The position numbers and the translations under genes are program-made. The notes under the pieces were generated by a model. It saw only the letters and a list, made by a program, of their open reading frames with translations. It was not told the origin of the DNA and did not search any database. Positions 54,706 through 63,872 of a stretch of 64,000 nt of DNA are shown one piece after another (the first letter of the stretch is position 1; each line of letters starts with the position of its first letter). Source of the DNA: JBOGDS01 sp050743075 (GTDB taxonomy: Bacteria > Actinomycetota > Actinomycetes > Jiangellales > Jiangellaceae); NCBI GenBank assembly GCA_050743075.1, contig JBOGDS010000007.1, forward strand, positions 1-64,000, written 5' to 3'.

Positions 54706-55130
54706 TCACGGCACCCGAGTCGGACGGGCGGCCCATGCCAAAGACACCAGCGCGACGGCCATGAGCGCGGCGGCGAACAACAGCCCCGCGGCGGGCGCGA
54801 CCGCGGTCCACAACGCACCGGCGACGGCGCTGGCGATGAGGTTGCCGAAGCTCTGCACGCCGGCCAGCAGGCCGAAGGCCGACCCGCGTTCCTCCGCGGG
54901 GGCGAGGCGAGCGACGGCGGCATGCTCCGCAGTCTCCACGCATCCGATGGCGACGCCCGCGGCGAGGAAGCACGCGGCCAGCAGGGCGACGCTCGAGCCG
55001 GTCGTTGCGAATCCGACGTAGGCACCGCAGAAGCACGCCACCCCCGCGGTCAGCACGATCACTGGGCCGCGGCGGTCGACGAGCCTGCCGGCGGGGACGC
55101 TGGCGAGCGTCGCGGCCAGGTTGTAGAGAG
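54706..55130 (-). pseudogene. C-terminal half of an MFS transporter
   Basis: Clear MFS sequence from LYNLAATLASVPAGRLVDRRGP to the stop, with five or six membrane segments (GVACFCGAYVGFA, ALLAACFLAAGVAIG, SFGNLIASAVAGAL, LLFAAALMAVALVSLAWA). The N-terminal half is missing: just upstream, near 55131-55140, the sequence becomes a truncated ABC permease read in a different frame. A deletion has joined the two genes. Confidence 0.82.
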
Positions 55131-55136
55131 GAGGCA

Positions 55137-55595
55137 ACCGAGCCCGGCGTACGCCACCACAGCCGCGATCGGCGCGACGAATGCCACCGACAGGGTCAAC
55201 CACCACCACCGGCCCGGGTACGTCGCGACCGGGGCGACGAGGACGGCGCCGGACAGCCACACCAGGAACAGACCCAGCCATGTTCCGAGCGTGACGGCCG
55301 CCCACGGCACGACGACGCGGCGCCACAACGACCGCGCTGTGGAACCGAGCAGCTCCTCGACCCGCCGGCGCCGCTCTCTACCCGCCTGCCACGCGCCCGC
55401 CGCCACGACCATCGGGACGAGGACCATCAACATCACTCCCCGCAGGTACTCCGCGAGTGGCGCCCACCGCCCGGCCCAGTCCTCGGTTTCGTTGTAGAGC
55501 ATGGCTGCACCCGAGATGGCAAACGCGGCTGCCGCCACGGCAGCTACGCCGCGAAGCAGCTCCGTCCGCAGCACCCGCCACGTCAGCCGGGTCAC
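55137..55595 (-). pseudogene. N-terminal part of an ABC-2-like permease
   Basis: Begins VTRLTWRVLRTELLRG and runs through GRERRRRVEELLGSTARS and three or four membrane segments to VVAYAGLGC, where the deletion scar starts. It is a paralogue of the next gene (matching WRxLRxELLRG, DWAGRW and GAWQAGRERRRR). The GTG overlaps that gene's stop (GTGA). It has lost its C-terminal half and is probably not functional. Confidence 0.78.
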
Positions 55596-56828
55596 GACAG
55601 GTCCGCGGCCAGGGCGGTCAGCGCCTGGTCGTCGCAGTCACCCGCGGCGGCGATGTACCGGCCCCATCCATGCCTTCTGATCCGCCTCGTCCATGGCCTT
55701 GAGCCGGTCGAGAGCCTGCAGGACCTCAGGGGTATAACGCCCAACGTCGGTCACCTGAGCGTCTCCCCATGCGTACGCGGTCTCGATGACGAGGTCGTGC
55801 CGCTGGTAGGAACCCTCGTCGGCGCAGTCGAACGGCACCTGCCACGAGGCCAGTCCTAGCCCGTAGAGCAACGGGCCAGCAAACGTCCCGGTCAGCGACG
55901 CGGTTCCTTGTATCGAAACTGCCAGCGTGTCGGCCGCGAGCAAATTGCCTGACCGCGCGGACGGGCCCGCCGGGCACGCCCTCCCACCTGGCCAGCTCCT
56001 GGCGGAAGGGCTCGGTGACGTCGTCGAGCAGGAACGCGTTGATCTGCGTCAGACAGACCTCGGGGGCGTCCTCGGTGCAGACCAGGTCGAGCGCGGTCGG
56101 GTCCTGCTGCCAGAAGCCGCCCTGCTGCTGCACCAGCGGAACGGCCCCGGCCAACGCGACCACGGCCGGTATGAGGGCGAGCCATTTCCGCCGTGCGCCC
56201 ACCACGACCAGAGCGGTGGCGGTCAGGCCGGCGAACCACAGCGCCTGCTGGAACCCGATATCGAGAGGGAGCAGGTACCCCGGCGCGTCGTAGTTGGAGA
56301 GCGTCGGCGACAGTAAGACGACGCCGCCGAACCGGCCGCTGTCGATCGCTCCCACCATGAGTGCGTAGCAGGCGATCGCCGCCACCGGTGCGGTCAGCCG
56401 TGACGGCACCAACCGCCCGGCCGCCACGCCGAGCGCCGTCAGCGCGGCCAGCCCAGGGAAAGACAGCGCGAGCACCCACCACCAGCCGCCACCGTCGTGC
56501 GTCGCCACCGGAGCCACCAGCGCGGCGCCGATGCCGACCACGACGAGCAGCCCCGCGAAGGCGCCCAGCGTCACCGCCGCCCAGCCGACGATGAACGGCT
56601 GCCACGGCGCGCGCGAGGTGGAGCCGAGCAGCTCGCCGATCCGTCGGCGCCGCTCCCGGCCCGCCTGCCAGGCACCGACGCGGCGAACGGCATCCAGCGG
56701 CCGGCCCAGTCGCCGGCCAGCGAGTAGACTGTCAGCCCGCCGAGCACCAGCGTCGTGAGTGCGGCCACCGGCGCGGCGCCACGCAACAGCTCGACCCGCA
56801 GCGCGCGCCACGTCGTCGTCATGCTCAC
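55592..56828 (-). pseudogene. Frameshifted ABC-2-like permease
   Basis: The protein can be followed through three frames: MTTTWRALRVELLRGAAPV and DWAGRWMPF at the start; after a deletion near 56690, GAWQAGRERRRRIGELLGST and about seven membrane segments; after a frameshift near 55935, LLAADTLAVSIQGTASLTG; after a further frameshift near 55660, YIAAAGDCDDQALTALAADLS to the stop. Three breaks in one gene amid clean sequence mean true decay. The GTG start overlaps the ATPase stop. Confidence 0.85.
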
Positions 56829-57598
56829 TGCTGACGGGCCGCACGCAGCACGGCCGTGTAGCCACGCTCGATCGCCGTGTCGCCGTCGCCACCGCCGTCA
56901 GCACCGGCGGCGACCAGCTCGGTCGGCGTGCCGCGGAAGACCTCGCGCCCGTCGTTGAGCAGCGTCACGTGCGTGCAGGCGGCCGTCACGTTCTCGACGA
57001 GATGCGTGGCGACGAGGACGCACGCGTCGACGCCGATCTGGCGCAGCAGCTCGCGGAACTCGACGCGCTGCTCGGGGTCCAGGCCCGCAGTCGGCTCGTC
57101 GAGCAGCAGCAAGTCAGGGGCGTTGACGATCGCCTGCGCGATGCCCGCGCGCCGCAACATGCCGCCGGAGAGCCGCTTCAGCTTGTCATCGGCGCGATCG
57201 GAGAGGCTGACCCGCTCGATCGCCCGGTCGACGGCGAGTGGCACCGACGCCGCTGGCATCTCCTTGAGCCACGCGAAGTACTCGACGAACTCCCGCACCG
57301 TGAACCGCGGGTAGTAGCCGAACTGCTGCGGCAGGTAGCCAAGCCGCCGGCGCACGTGTCGCAACGACGAGTGGTCGGCAAGGGCCCGCTCGAAGATCGA
57401 GACCTGCCCAGAGGTGGGCTTTGCCACCGTCGCCAGTACCCGCATCAGGGTGGTCTTCCCAGCCCCGTTCGGCCCCAGGAGCCCGTGGACGCCGGTGCCC
57501 AGATCGAGGTCGATCCGGTCCAGGGCCGTCCGGTTCTTGAAGCGGACGACGAAGTCGCGGACCTCGATGTGCGTACCGATGAGGGTCAATGCGTTCAC
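56825..57598 (-). CDS. ABC transporter ATPase
   Basis: An intact 257-residue ATPase: Walker A GPNGAGKTT near residue 40, Q-loop LPQQFGYYP, signature LSGGMLRRAGIAQ, Walker B LLLLDEPTAGLDP and switch His in VATHLVEN. It is the partner of the permease-like proteins around it: two decayed permeases downstream and the zinc-finger membrane protein upstream. GTG start directly abuts the previous stop. With both downstream permeases broken it may have no full partner. Confidence 0.92.
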   Translation of the reverse strand: MNALTLIGTHIEVRDFVVRFKNRTALDRIDLDLGTGVHGLLGPNGAGKTTLMRVLATVAKPTSGQVSIFERALADHSSLRHVRRRLGYLPQQFGYYPRFTVREFVEYFAWLKEMPAASVPLAVDRAIERVSLSDRADDKLKRLSGGMLRRAGIAQAIVNAPDLLLLDEPTAGLDPEQRVEFRELLRQIGVDACVLVATHLVENVTAACTHVTLLNDGREVFRGTPTELVAAGADGGGDGDTAIERGYTAVLRAARQQ

Positions 57599-58444
57599 TC
57601 AGGCCTCGATTCGGCTACAGGTCGACAGGGGCATGACGTTGAACGAATCCCTACGGGCGACGACGACGGCCGCGGCCACGGCACTGACGGCAAGCCAGCC
57701 GGCCACGGCGTCGGCTTCCAGCAGCACTGGCACCGACTGTGTCGCGGCGGGCGCGCCGACAGCGACGAGCCACGCAACGCCCACCAAGACCGCAGCACGT
57801 ACGAGACCCGTGACCGACCCCAGGGCCAGCGTCACCAGGGTGAGCGCCAGGCAGGCGAGCAGCCACACGACCGGTGACCCCGCATCGGACCCGACACCGG
57901 CGACCAGCGCGGCGGGAACGCTCACCGCGAGCACGGCCGCCGTCCGGACCAGGACGAGCCGAAGCCCTCCGGCCGGCGTCGACGCGATGATCTCGTGCGC
58001 GTCGTCGAGCCCGGAGCCGTACGAGGCCGCCACCCCGAGGACGGGGAGCAGCGGTCCCAGGACGGCGATCCACGGGATCGGCCCGCCATGGCGGGCAACG
58101 TCGATCAACGGGACTGTCCAGTCCAGAACCGTGGCGAGCGCCAGCACGACGGCGATCGCGAGCAGCCAGGCACCACGGGCCGAGGGTCCAGAGGCGAGCA
58201 TCATCCTCAGCCGGCGCCGCCCGGTCCCGGCGTAGACCGCACCCTGGGGTGCCAGGCGGTGGCCCACGGCCAGCCACGCCCGCTCGGCCGATGCCGCCAG
58301 CTCGGTGCCGTCCGTCGCGGCGGCGACCGCCTCCTGACACGCCGCGCACGCGACGAGGTGGGCCTCGACCGACCAGGCGTCGGCGTCGGCGATCCGGCCG
58401 GATACGTAGGCGCCCACGGCCTGCTCCGGGATGTGCCACGTCAT
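57599..58444 (-). CDS. Zinc-finger (anti-sigma type) fused to permease-like membrane protein
   Basis: A 281-residue protein. Residues 1-45 form a zf-HC2 domain with H29-x3-C33-x2-C36, typical of zinc anti-sigma factors. The remainder has about six membrane segments, and between the second and third is SGLDDAHEIIASTPAGGLRL, which resembles the cytoplasmic loop of ABC-2 permeases. So the same protein may hold the sigma factor and be a transporter subunit. ATG overlaps the sigma factor stop (ATGA); the ATPase follows directly. The zinc-finger part is seen clearly; the permease relation is by pattern. Confidence 0.8.
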   Translation of the reverse strand: MTWHIPEQAVGAYVSGRIADADAWSVEAHLVACAACQEAVAAATDGTELAASAERAWLAVGHRLAPQGAVYAGTGRRRLRMMLASGPSARGAWLLAIAVVLALATVLDWTVPLIDVARHGGPIPWIAVLGPLLPVLGVAASYGSGLDDAHEIIASTPAGGLRLVLVRTAAVLAVSVPAALVAGVGSDAGSPVVWLLACLALTLVTLALGSVTGLVRAAVLVGVAWLVAVGAPAATQSVPVLLEADAVAGWLAVSAVAAAVVVARRDSFNVMPLSTCSRIEA

Positions 58445-58976
58445 GCCAGCGCCTCCCTCAGTTGACGTCGCGCCCGCATCGAACGGGACTTCACGGTTCC
58501 CTCCGGTACGTCCAGCAGGACGGCCGCCTCGCGCACCGACAGGCCGTCGAGCACCGTCGCCTGCAAGACCGCCCGCAGTTCGGGGGACAGCCGGTCGAGC
58601 GCCTGGGCAAGCCGAGCGTCGTACGAGGACCCGAGCGCCTCCTGCTCGGCCGATGGCGCGAACACGACTTCCTCGTACGGCTCAGCTACAGTTCTCGCCC
58701 GAACCGCCCGGCGGCGGTGGGCGTCGATCAGCCGGTGCGTCGCGATCGACCACAGCCAGCCCCCCGCTTGCTCCGTTCCCCATACGACGCTGCAGCGCGC
58801 CAGACGGCCAGCAAGGTCTCCTGCAGGACGTCCGCGGCCAGGTCGGCCTCGCCGCACCGCCGCCGCAGGCGGATCAACAACCACGGCGCATGGCGGGCGT
58901 AGTACTCCTCGAAAGCCCGCCGGTCGCCGCCACCGACGAGCCGGAGCAGCTCGTCGTCGGAGCGCTGGCCAATCAT
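58441..58976 (-). pseudogene. ECF sigma factor split by a frameshift
   Basis: Region 2 (DRRAFEEYYARHAPWLL, ADVLQETLLAVWRAA) is read from the ATG at 58976; region 4 (LSPELRAVLQATVLDG, LSVREAAVLLDVPEGTVKSR) is read in another frame to the stop. The frames meet at a run of six C (58760-58765); one more base would join them into a normal protein with GGWLWSIATHRLIDAHRRRA. Either an inactivating mutation, a slippery switch or a sequencing error. Confidence 0.85.
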
Positions 58977-59085
58977 GTCAGGTAGAGACGCAGCCTCGGC
59001 GCCATCGGTTCTCCCTTCCGCCCTCGCGTGGTCGACCGAAGGGTTTCATGGGTCCGCGAGGCGGCTGGTACCGTATTGGGCCGTT

Positions 59086-59158
59086 GCGCCGTTAGCTCAA
59101 TTGGCAGAGCAGCTGGCTCTTAACCAGCGGGTTCGGGGTTCGAGTCCCTGACGGCGCA
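59086..59158 (+). tRNA. tRNA-Lys (anticodon CTT)
   Basis: Acceptor strands GCGCCGT (59086-59092) and ACGGCGC (59151-59157) pair fully, discriminator A at 59158. D arm GCTC...GAGC; anticodon stem GCTGG/CCAGC with loop CTCTTAA, anticodon CTT; T loop TTCGAGT. CCA is not encoded (the gene ends A, then CTA). No other tRNA is in the window. Confidence 0.95.
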
Positions 59159-59207
59159 CTACTGCTGACCTGCGACTTTCGCCTTCCAGGCGGAGCCGCA
59201 GCGTCGC

Positions 59208-60320
59208 CTACAGCACCAGGCTGTAGAAGCGGAAGAAGTCGTTCTCCAGCGGCAGGATCTCGACATCGGTGAAGCCTGCCTCACGCGCGTACGCCCGCAA
59301 AGTCTCCGGACGCATGACCGTCCCAGTCCCGACCGACGGCTGGTGGGAGAGCCCGTCGGGCAGGCAGCAGGTGATGCTCCAGCCGTACATCAGCCGTTCG
59401 ACATCGTCACCGGGAGCGGTGAACTGCTCGGCGACCCGTTCGTCGACGACCAGTACGGTTCCACCCTCGGCGCACAGCGAGCGCATCGTGGCAAGTACCG
59501 AGACCGGGTCCGCCAGGTCGTGGATGCACTCGATGGCGCAGACGACCTGGTAGCCACCGCCGGCAACGACCTGCGCTGCGTCGGTGGCGTGGAAGGTGAC
59601 GCGGGTGTCCACGCCGGCCTCGGCGGCGCTGCGGCGGGCCGTCTGGATCGAGGGCTCGTCGAGGTCGAAGCCGTCGACGCGGGCGTCCGGATAGCCCAGG
59701 GCGATGCCGATCGACGACCAGCCGGTGCCGCAGCCCACGTCGGCGACGCGGCCACCCGCGCGCAAAGCGGCATCGACGGCCGGGATCGCGGGCAGGTACT
59801 CGCCCGCCAGTGGGCCGAGGAACAGCGGCCGGTTCGCGGCCGACTGAGCCTCGCGAGCATCGGTGCCGAACTGCTCCCAACCGACTCCCCCGCCGGTGCG
59901 GTAAGCCTCTACCAGAGCGTCGAACTGCTTGCTCGTGGCCCCGACGAGCCGGGCGAGCGGCAGGACGTGGTTCAGGCTCAACTCGTCGGTCAGGACCTCG
60001 GCGTGTGCCGCGGGCAGGATGAAGCGCCGGTCGGCTGCCGGGGCGGCGGCGTCCGCCACGTCCAGGTACCCGCACACCGCCTGGTGCTCGAGCCACTCCC
60101 GCGCGTAGCGCTCGGCGGTACCGGTGCGGTGGGCCAGATCGGCCGACGTGGCCGCTCCGTCCGCGGCCAGCGAGCGGTAGTAGCCGAGCCGGTCGCCCAG
60201 GTACATGGCCTGAACCTGTTGCGCCCCGAGAACGGCGTCGAAGACCCGTTCGGCGAACGCGTCGCCCGTCACGCTGCCCGACTCTGCTGCGGTCTCGTCA
60301 TGCGTCGTCATGTCCGCCAT
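59208..60320 (-). CDS. SAM-dependent methyltransferase with N-terminal winged helix
   Basis: A 370-residue protein. The N-terminal part (about 20-110) looks like a winged-helix dimer domain (ATSADLAHRTGTAERYAREWLEHQ), as in O-methyltransferases. Motif I is VADVGCGTGWSSIGIA near residue 190, motif II DGFDLDEPSI. Relatives of unknown substrate occur in mycobacteria (Rv1405c type). No operon partner; the tRNA gene lies downstream on the other strand. ATG 60320 or 60311 are possible starts. Confidence 0.85.
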   Translation of the reverse strand: MADMTTHDETAAESGSVTGDAFAERVFDAVLGAQQVQAMYLGDRLGYYRSLAADGAATSADLAHRTGTAERYAREWLEHQAVCGYLDVADAAAPAADRRFILPAAHAEVLTDELSLNHVLPLARLVGATSKQFDALVEAYRTGGGVGWEQFGTDAREAQSAANRPLFLGPLAGEYLPAIPAVDAALRAGGRVADVGCGTGWSSIGIALGYPDARVDGFDLDEPSIQTARRSAAEAGVDTRVTFHATDAAQVVAGGGYQVVCAIECIHDLADPVSVLATMRSLCAEGGTVLVVDERVAEQFTAPGDDVERLMYGWSITCCLPDGLSHQPSVGTGTVMRPETLRAYAREAGFTDVEILPLENDFFRFYSLVL

Positions 60321-60385
60321 GATCCCGTACGCGACCCGCTGCCGTGTTGCGAGTCTCCCCCGCGAGCAAGCTCTCCCGGGCCGGC

Positions 60386-60778
60386 TCAGCCAGTGGACGA
60401 GGACGGCTGCGAGGAGTCGCTGTCGTGCGCGGTCGCGACGGCCGCCACGGCGTCGGACAGGTCGTCGTGATGGTCGAGCAGCACGTCCAGCCGGGTGATC
60501 TCCAGGACCCGCCGGACCGGCGGCCGGGCCCGGGCGACGACCAGCGCGCCACGGGTCTCCGTGGCCGCGTGGTAGGCCACCACCAAGGCCGACAGACCTG
60601 TCGAGTCGAGGAACCCGACCTCGGCCAGGTCAACCATCAGACGTCGCTCGCCCAGCTCGATCCGGTCGAGAAGATGATCACGCAGCACGGGCGCGGTGGT
60701 GAGGTCCACGTCGCCACTGACCGCCACCACCAGGCAGCCTTCGATGCGGCTGTCGCGCAGCCGGAACCGAGCGCTCAC
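60386..60778 (-). CDS. STAS-domain anti-sigma factor antagonist
   Basis: A 130-residue STAS protein of the SpoIIAA/RsbV type: SGDVDLTTAPVLRDHLL near residue 21 and the phosphorylation motif FLDSTGLSAL with Ser59. Members bind and release RsbW-type anti-sigma kinases. No RsbW kinase is in the window. The frame is open further, but GAGG eight bases before the GTG at 60778 fits the family start. It lies in a run of signalling genes with the ANTAR and second STAS gene. Confidence 0.9.
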   Translation of the reverse strand: MSARFRLRDSRIEGCLVVAVSGDVDLTTAPVLRDHLLDRIELGERRLMVDLAEVGFLDSTGLSALVVAYHAATETRGALVVARARPPVRRVLEITRLDVLLDHHDDLSDAVAAVATAHDSDSSQPSSSTG

Positions 60779-60925
60779 CGGCGATGCCTCAATGGACGGA
60801 ACTGACAACGCATGTGCGTCATGATGGCCACCTTCAGCAGGGAGTGGCCACGAGGCGCAGCAGCCACCGGTCGAAGGCTGTGTGCCCAACCCGGGGCCCC
60901 ATGAGACCCGAGAAACGCCAGCGCG

Positions 60926-61528
60926 TCAATGCTTCGCACTATGCCGGGGCGGGACGAGACCATCACCCTGCGCCGCCCGGTCGACCACCTCCTGTGCAAT
61001 CACCCGCAGCTTCACGTTGCCGTTCTGGGATGCGGTCCGCAGCACGTCGAAGGCCTGATCGGGCGGGCAGCCGCGGTGGGCCATCACGACGCCCACAGCC
61101 TGGTCGATAGTCGCCCGCGACGTGAGCGCTGTACGCAGCTGCTCGTTCAGGACGACCTGGTCCCGGTGCCGTACCGCGCCGGTCACGACGATCGAGCAGT
61201 GCCCGGCCACGAGGCGGGCGAGCACCCGCGTGTGTCCGTCGAACGCCGCCTCGTCCTGCGAGTACATGTTGAGCGCGCCCACCATCTGCTCGTCCACGTC
61301 GAGGGGTATCGACAACACGGACTGGATCCCGTGCGCGAGCATCTGGATGCGGTAGAAGCCCCACCGCTCGTCGTCGACCAGATCCGCGGTTGTCACCTCC
61401 CTGCCCACCGTCGCCTGGAGGCACGGCCCATCGCCGTACTCGTACTGCAGGAGGTCGAGCTCGCGCGCCGTCTCGGTCGCCAGGGCGACGCTGCGAGGTA
61501 CGCCGTCGCGGACCAACCCCCACGTCAC
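60926..61528 (-). CDS. GAF-ANTAR RNA-binding regulator, short GAF
   Basis: A 200-residue protein. The GAF part (residues 1-125) has LQYEYGDGPCLQATVGRE and SVLSIPLDVDEQMVGALNMYS. The ANTAR part (about 135-190) has TSRATIDQAVGVVMAHRGCPPDQAFDVLR, cut here as two motifs SRATIDQAVGVVMAHRG and DQAFDVLRTAS. ANTAR domains bind paired RNA hairpins and prevent termination. The GAF lacks its first helix of about 35 residues, since an in-frame stop lies five codons before the GTG. The sensor half may be damaged. Confidence 0.85.
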   Translation of the reverse strand: MTWGLVRDGVPRSVALATETARELDLLQYEYGDGPCLQATVGREVTTADLVDDERWGFYRIQMLAHGIQSVLSIPLDVDEQMVGALNMYSQDEAAFDGHTRVLARLVAGHCSIVVTGAVRHRDQVVLNEQLRTALTSRATIDQAVGVVMAHRGCPPDQAFDVLRTASQNGNVKLRVIAQEVVDRAAQGDGLVPPRHSAKH

Positions 61529-61651
61529 GCCAGGAAGGCTCGCTCACCGGACTGCCACATCGACATCGTGCCCTGACCCTGGTCCGATGAACCGCACGGT
61601 TGGGGCGGCGATCCGCGCTGGTCGCCTGTTCTGGTCTCGCGCTGACGCCGA

Positions 61652-62116
61652 TCAGTGGGCGGGAGTGTCCGATCCGCCGCGGCGACCGGCATCTTCCATG
61701 GTTGCCTCGAGCGCTTCACTGACGTCGTCGTGCACAGGGAGAACCCGGTTCAGGCCACACGCCTCGACGATTCGTCGCACCGACCGGCGGCCGACCAGGC
61801 GCACGCTGCCGCCTCCAGTCGCCGCTTCCTGATGGGCGGCCAGGACCGCCGACAAGCCGGTCGAGTCGATGAAGTCGATCCGATGAAGATCGACCACGAG
61901 CCGTCTCTGACCGAGAGCCAACTGCCCGAGAAGTTGATCGCGAAGGACCGGCGCGGTAGAAACGCCGAGTTCGCCCGCGACTCGGACGATGACGCACACA
62001 CCCAGACTCTGCAGCCGTATCTCCACGCGATCCTTCAGCACCGTTCCGACCTCCTGCGGAACCAACCTCCGGCGGTCGCTGCCGTTGCGTGCGGTCATGA
62101 CTACCCGATTCGACAC
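61652..62116 (-). CDS. STAS-domain anti-sigma factor antagonist, second copy
   Basis: A 154-residue STAS protein with RVAGELGVSTAPVLRDQLLG near residue 45 and FIDSTGLSAVLAAHQEA with Ser85. It is a paralogue of the protein at 60386. The first 25 residues are not conserved, and later starts (the ATG at residue 7 or a GTG near residue 26) are possible. An upstream partner kinase is not present. Confidence 0.88.
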   Translation of the reverse strand: MSNRVVMTARNGSDRRRLVPQEVGTVLKDRVEIRLQSLGVCVIVRVAGELGVSTAPVLRDQLLGQLALGQRRLVVDLHRIDFIDSTGLSAVLAAHQEAATGGGSVRLVGRRSVRRIVEACGLNRVLPVHDDVSEALEATMEDAGRRGGSDTPAH

Positions 62117-62147
62117 CAGACGTCAACCACCCTGTCAAGGCGCGTCG

Positions 62148-63734
62148 CTAGTTGTTGACCGACCGGATCACCGACCGCAGCATCCCGGATGCCGCGCGTC
62201 CGGTCACGGCGCGCGCCGCCAGGAGGGCGGCCCGCGCCGCGTTGGCGCCGCAGGCGCCATGGACGCCGCCGCCGGGATGCGCAGAGGCTGACGCCAGGAA
62301 GAGCCGCTCGACGGGCGTCTCGGCACGGCCGAGCCCCGCCCACGGGCGGAACACGAGTTGGTGGAACGGTTGCGCCGTCCCAGCGTTGATCGCCCCTCCG
62401 ACCAGCGACCGGTTGTGCTGCTGCAGGTCCGCCGGTCCCTGGACGTGCCGGGCCAGGACGAGGTCGGCGAAGCCGGGAGCGTATCTCTCGAGAACCGACT
62501 CGACCCGACGGACCTGCTCGGCGACCACGGCATCGTCGTCGGCTGCGGCTCCCGGCAGGTGGGTATAGGCCCACAGCGACTCGGTCCCGGCCGGTGAGCG
62601 GGTCGCGTCCGCCGTCGTCATCTGGCCGACCAGCAGGAACGGCTCGGCCGGTACCTCACCGCGAGCCAGCGACGACGAAAACGACGTCAGCCCGTCCAGA
62701 TCGGCGCCGACGTGCAGCGTTCCGGCGGCTCGTGCGGCCTCGGCCCGCCAGGGCACCGGCCCGGACAGCGCGTAGTTCACCTTGAGCGTGGCGTCATCCC
62801 AGGGGTACCGGTCCATCATTCGCCGCGCCGCCGCCGGCAGGACGTCGAGGGACACGAGATCGCCGAAGAGGATGGGCGCCGGCACGTCGGCGAGCACCGC
62901 ACGCGTTGCCCGGACCGCGCCGTCCGCGGTGCGCACACCGAGCGCCCGGCCCGCTCGGACGACCACCTCCTGGACCGGGGCATCGGTGACGAGGACCGCT
63001 CCGGACTTCTCGGCCCGGCCGGCCAGCGCGTCGGCCAGCCGCCCGGCCCCGCCGTGCGGCACCGGGAAGCCGAAGTCCTGGGCGAGCATGCCCAGCAGCC
63101 AGCCGTAGATCCCTGATCCGGCGCTGTCCGGCGACAGATCCGCGTGCAGGGCGTTCCCTGCCAGCAGCAACCGGGCGCCGTCGCCGTCGAACTCCTCGTC
63201 GGCCAGCCTGCGGACGGGCAGGACGGCACGTCGGGCCAGACGCGCGACCCCGGACGGCCCCAACAGGCGGGCCAACCGGCCGCCGGCTCGCACCGGCGGG
63301 AACGGCCTGAACAGCGCATCCAGCAGGTCGTCGCGGACCGCCTGCCACTCGTCGAACAGCGCCCGCCACCGCGCCGCGTCGGCGGCGGCGAACTCGCCCA
63401 CCGAGGCCGCTGTCGTCTCGACGTCGCGCGAGAGCGTCACGCAACGGCCGTCCGGCAGGGGATGGGCCAGCACCAGCGGTGCATGCTCCCACTCCACCTC
63501 GAGATCTAACTCGCGGAGGACCGGGGACGCCGCCGCCAGCGGGTAGAACGCGCTGCACAGGTCGACCACGAAGCCCGGCACGGTCGTCTCCGCACTGCTC
63601 ACGGCGCCGCCGAGGTGGTCCTCAGCCTCCAGGACGACGACGTCCCATCCCGCGTCGGCGAGAACATTGGCCGCGACGAGTCCATTCGGGCCCGCACCGA
63701 CGACCACGGCGTCGGCGGATGTCGGAAGCGCCAC
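62148..63734 (-). CDS. Phytoene-desaturase-like FAD oxidoreductase
   Basis: A 528-residue flavoprotein of the CrtI/NAD(P)-binding Rossmann family. The dinucleotide motif VVVGAGPNGLVAANVLADAG starts at residue 10, followed by VLEAEDHLGGAVSS; the C-terminal FAD-binding region has LFLASASAHPGGGVHGACGANAA. Substrate unknown; relatives include carotenoid desaturases and isomerases but no other carotenoid gene is nearby. The frame is open 42 codons further; GGAGG eight bases before the GTG at 63734 fixes the start. Confidence 0.9.
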   Translation of the reverse strand: MALPTSADAVVVGAGPNGLVAANVLADAGWDVVVLEAEDHLGGAVSSAETTVPGFVVDLCSAFYPLAAASPVLRELDLEVEWEHAPLVLAHPLPDGRCVTLSRDVETTAASVGEFAAADAARWRALFDEWQAVRDDLLDALFRPFPPVRAGGRLARLLGPSGVARLARRAVLPVRRLADEEFDGDGARLLLAGNALHADLSPDSAGSGIYGWLLGMLAQDFGFPVPHGGAGRLADALAGRAEKSGAVLVTDAPVQEVVVRAGRALGVRTADGAVRATRAVLADVPAPILFGDLVSLDVLPAAARRMMDRYPWDDATLKVNYALSGPVPWRAEAARAAGTLHVGADLDGLTSFSSSLARGEVPAEPFLLVGQMTTADATRSPAGTESLWAYTHLPGAAADDDAVVAEQVRRVESVLERYAPGFADLVLARHVQGPADLQQHNRSLVGGAINAGTAQPFHQLVFRPWAGLGRAETPVERLFLASASAHPGGGVHGACGANAARAALLAARAVTGRAASGMLRSVIRSVNN

Positions 63735-63872
63735 GCAGGTCCTCCTCACCGTGGGTTCGACGGCGGCGGCCTCGGTGGACGCCGGCAACGCCGATCCCAC
63801 CATCTTGTGCAGGGAGATGCACGTCATGAGTGCTCGGTTGACGTTGAGAGCCCTCCACAAGGTGGCTGCGGG

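Noticed and set aside
62148..63734. Carotenoid gene cluster
   Set aside because: Only one CrtI-like oxidoreductase is present; there is no crtB, crtE or cyclase in view.
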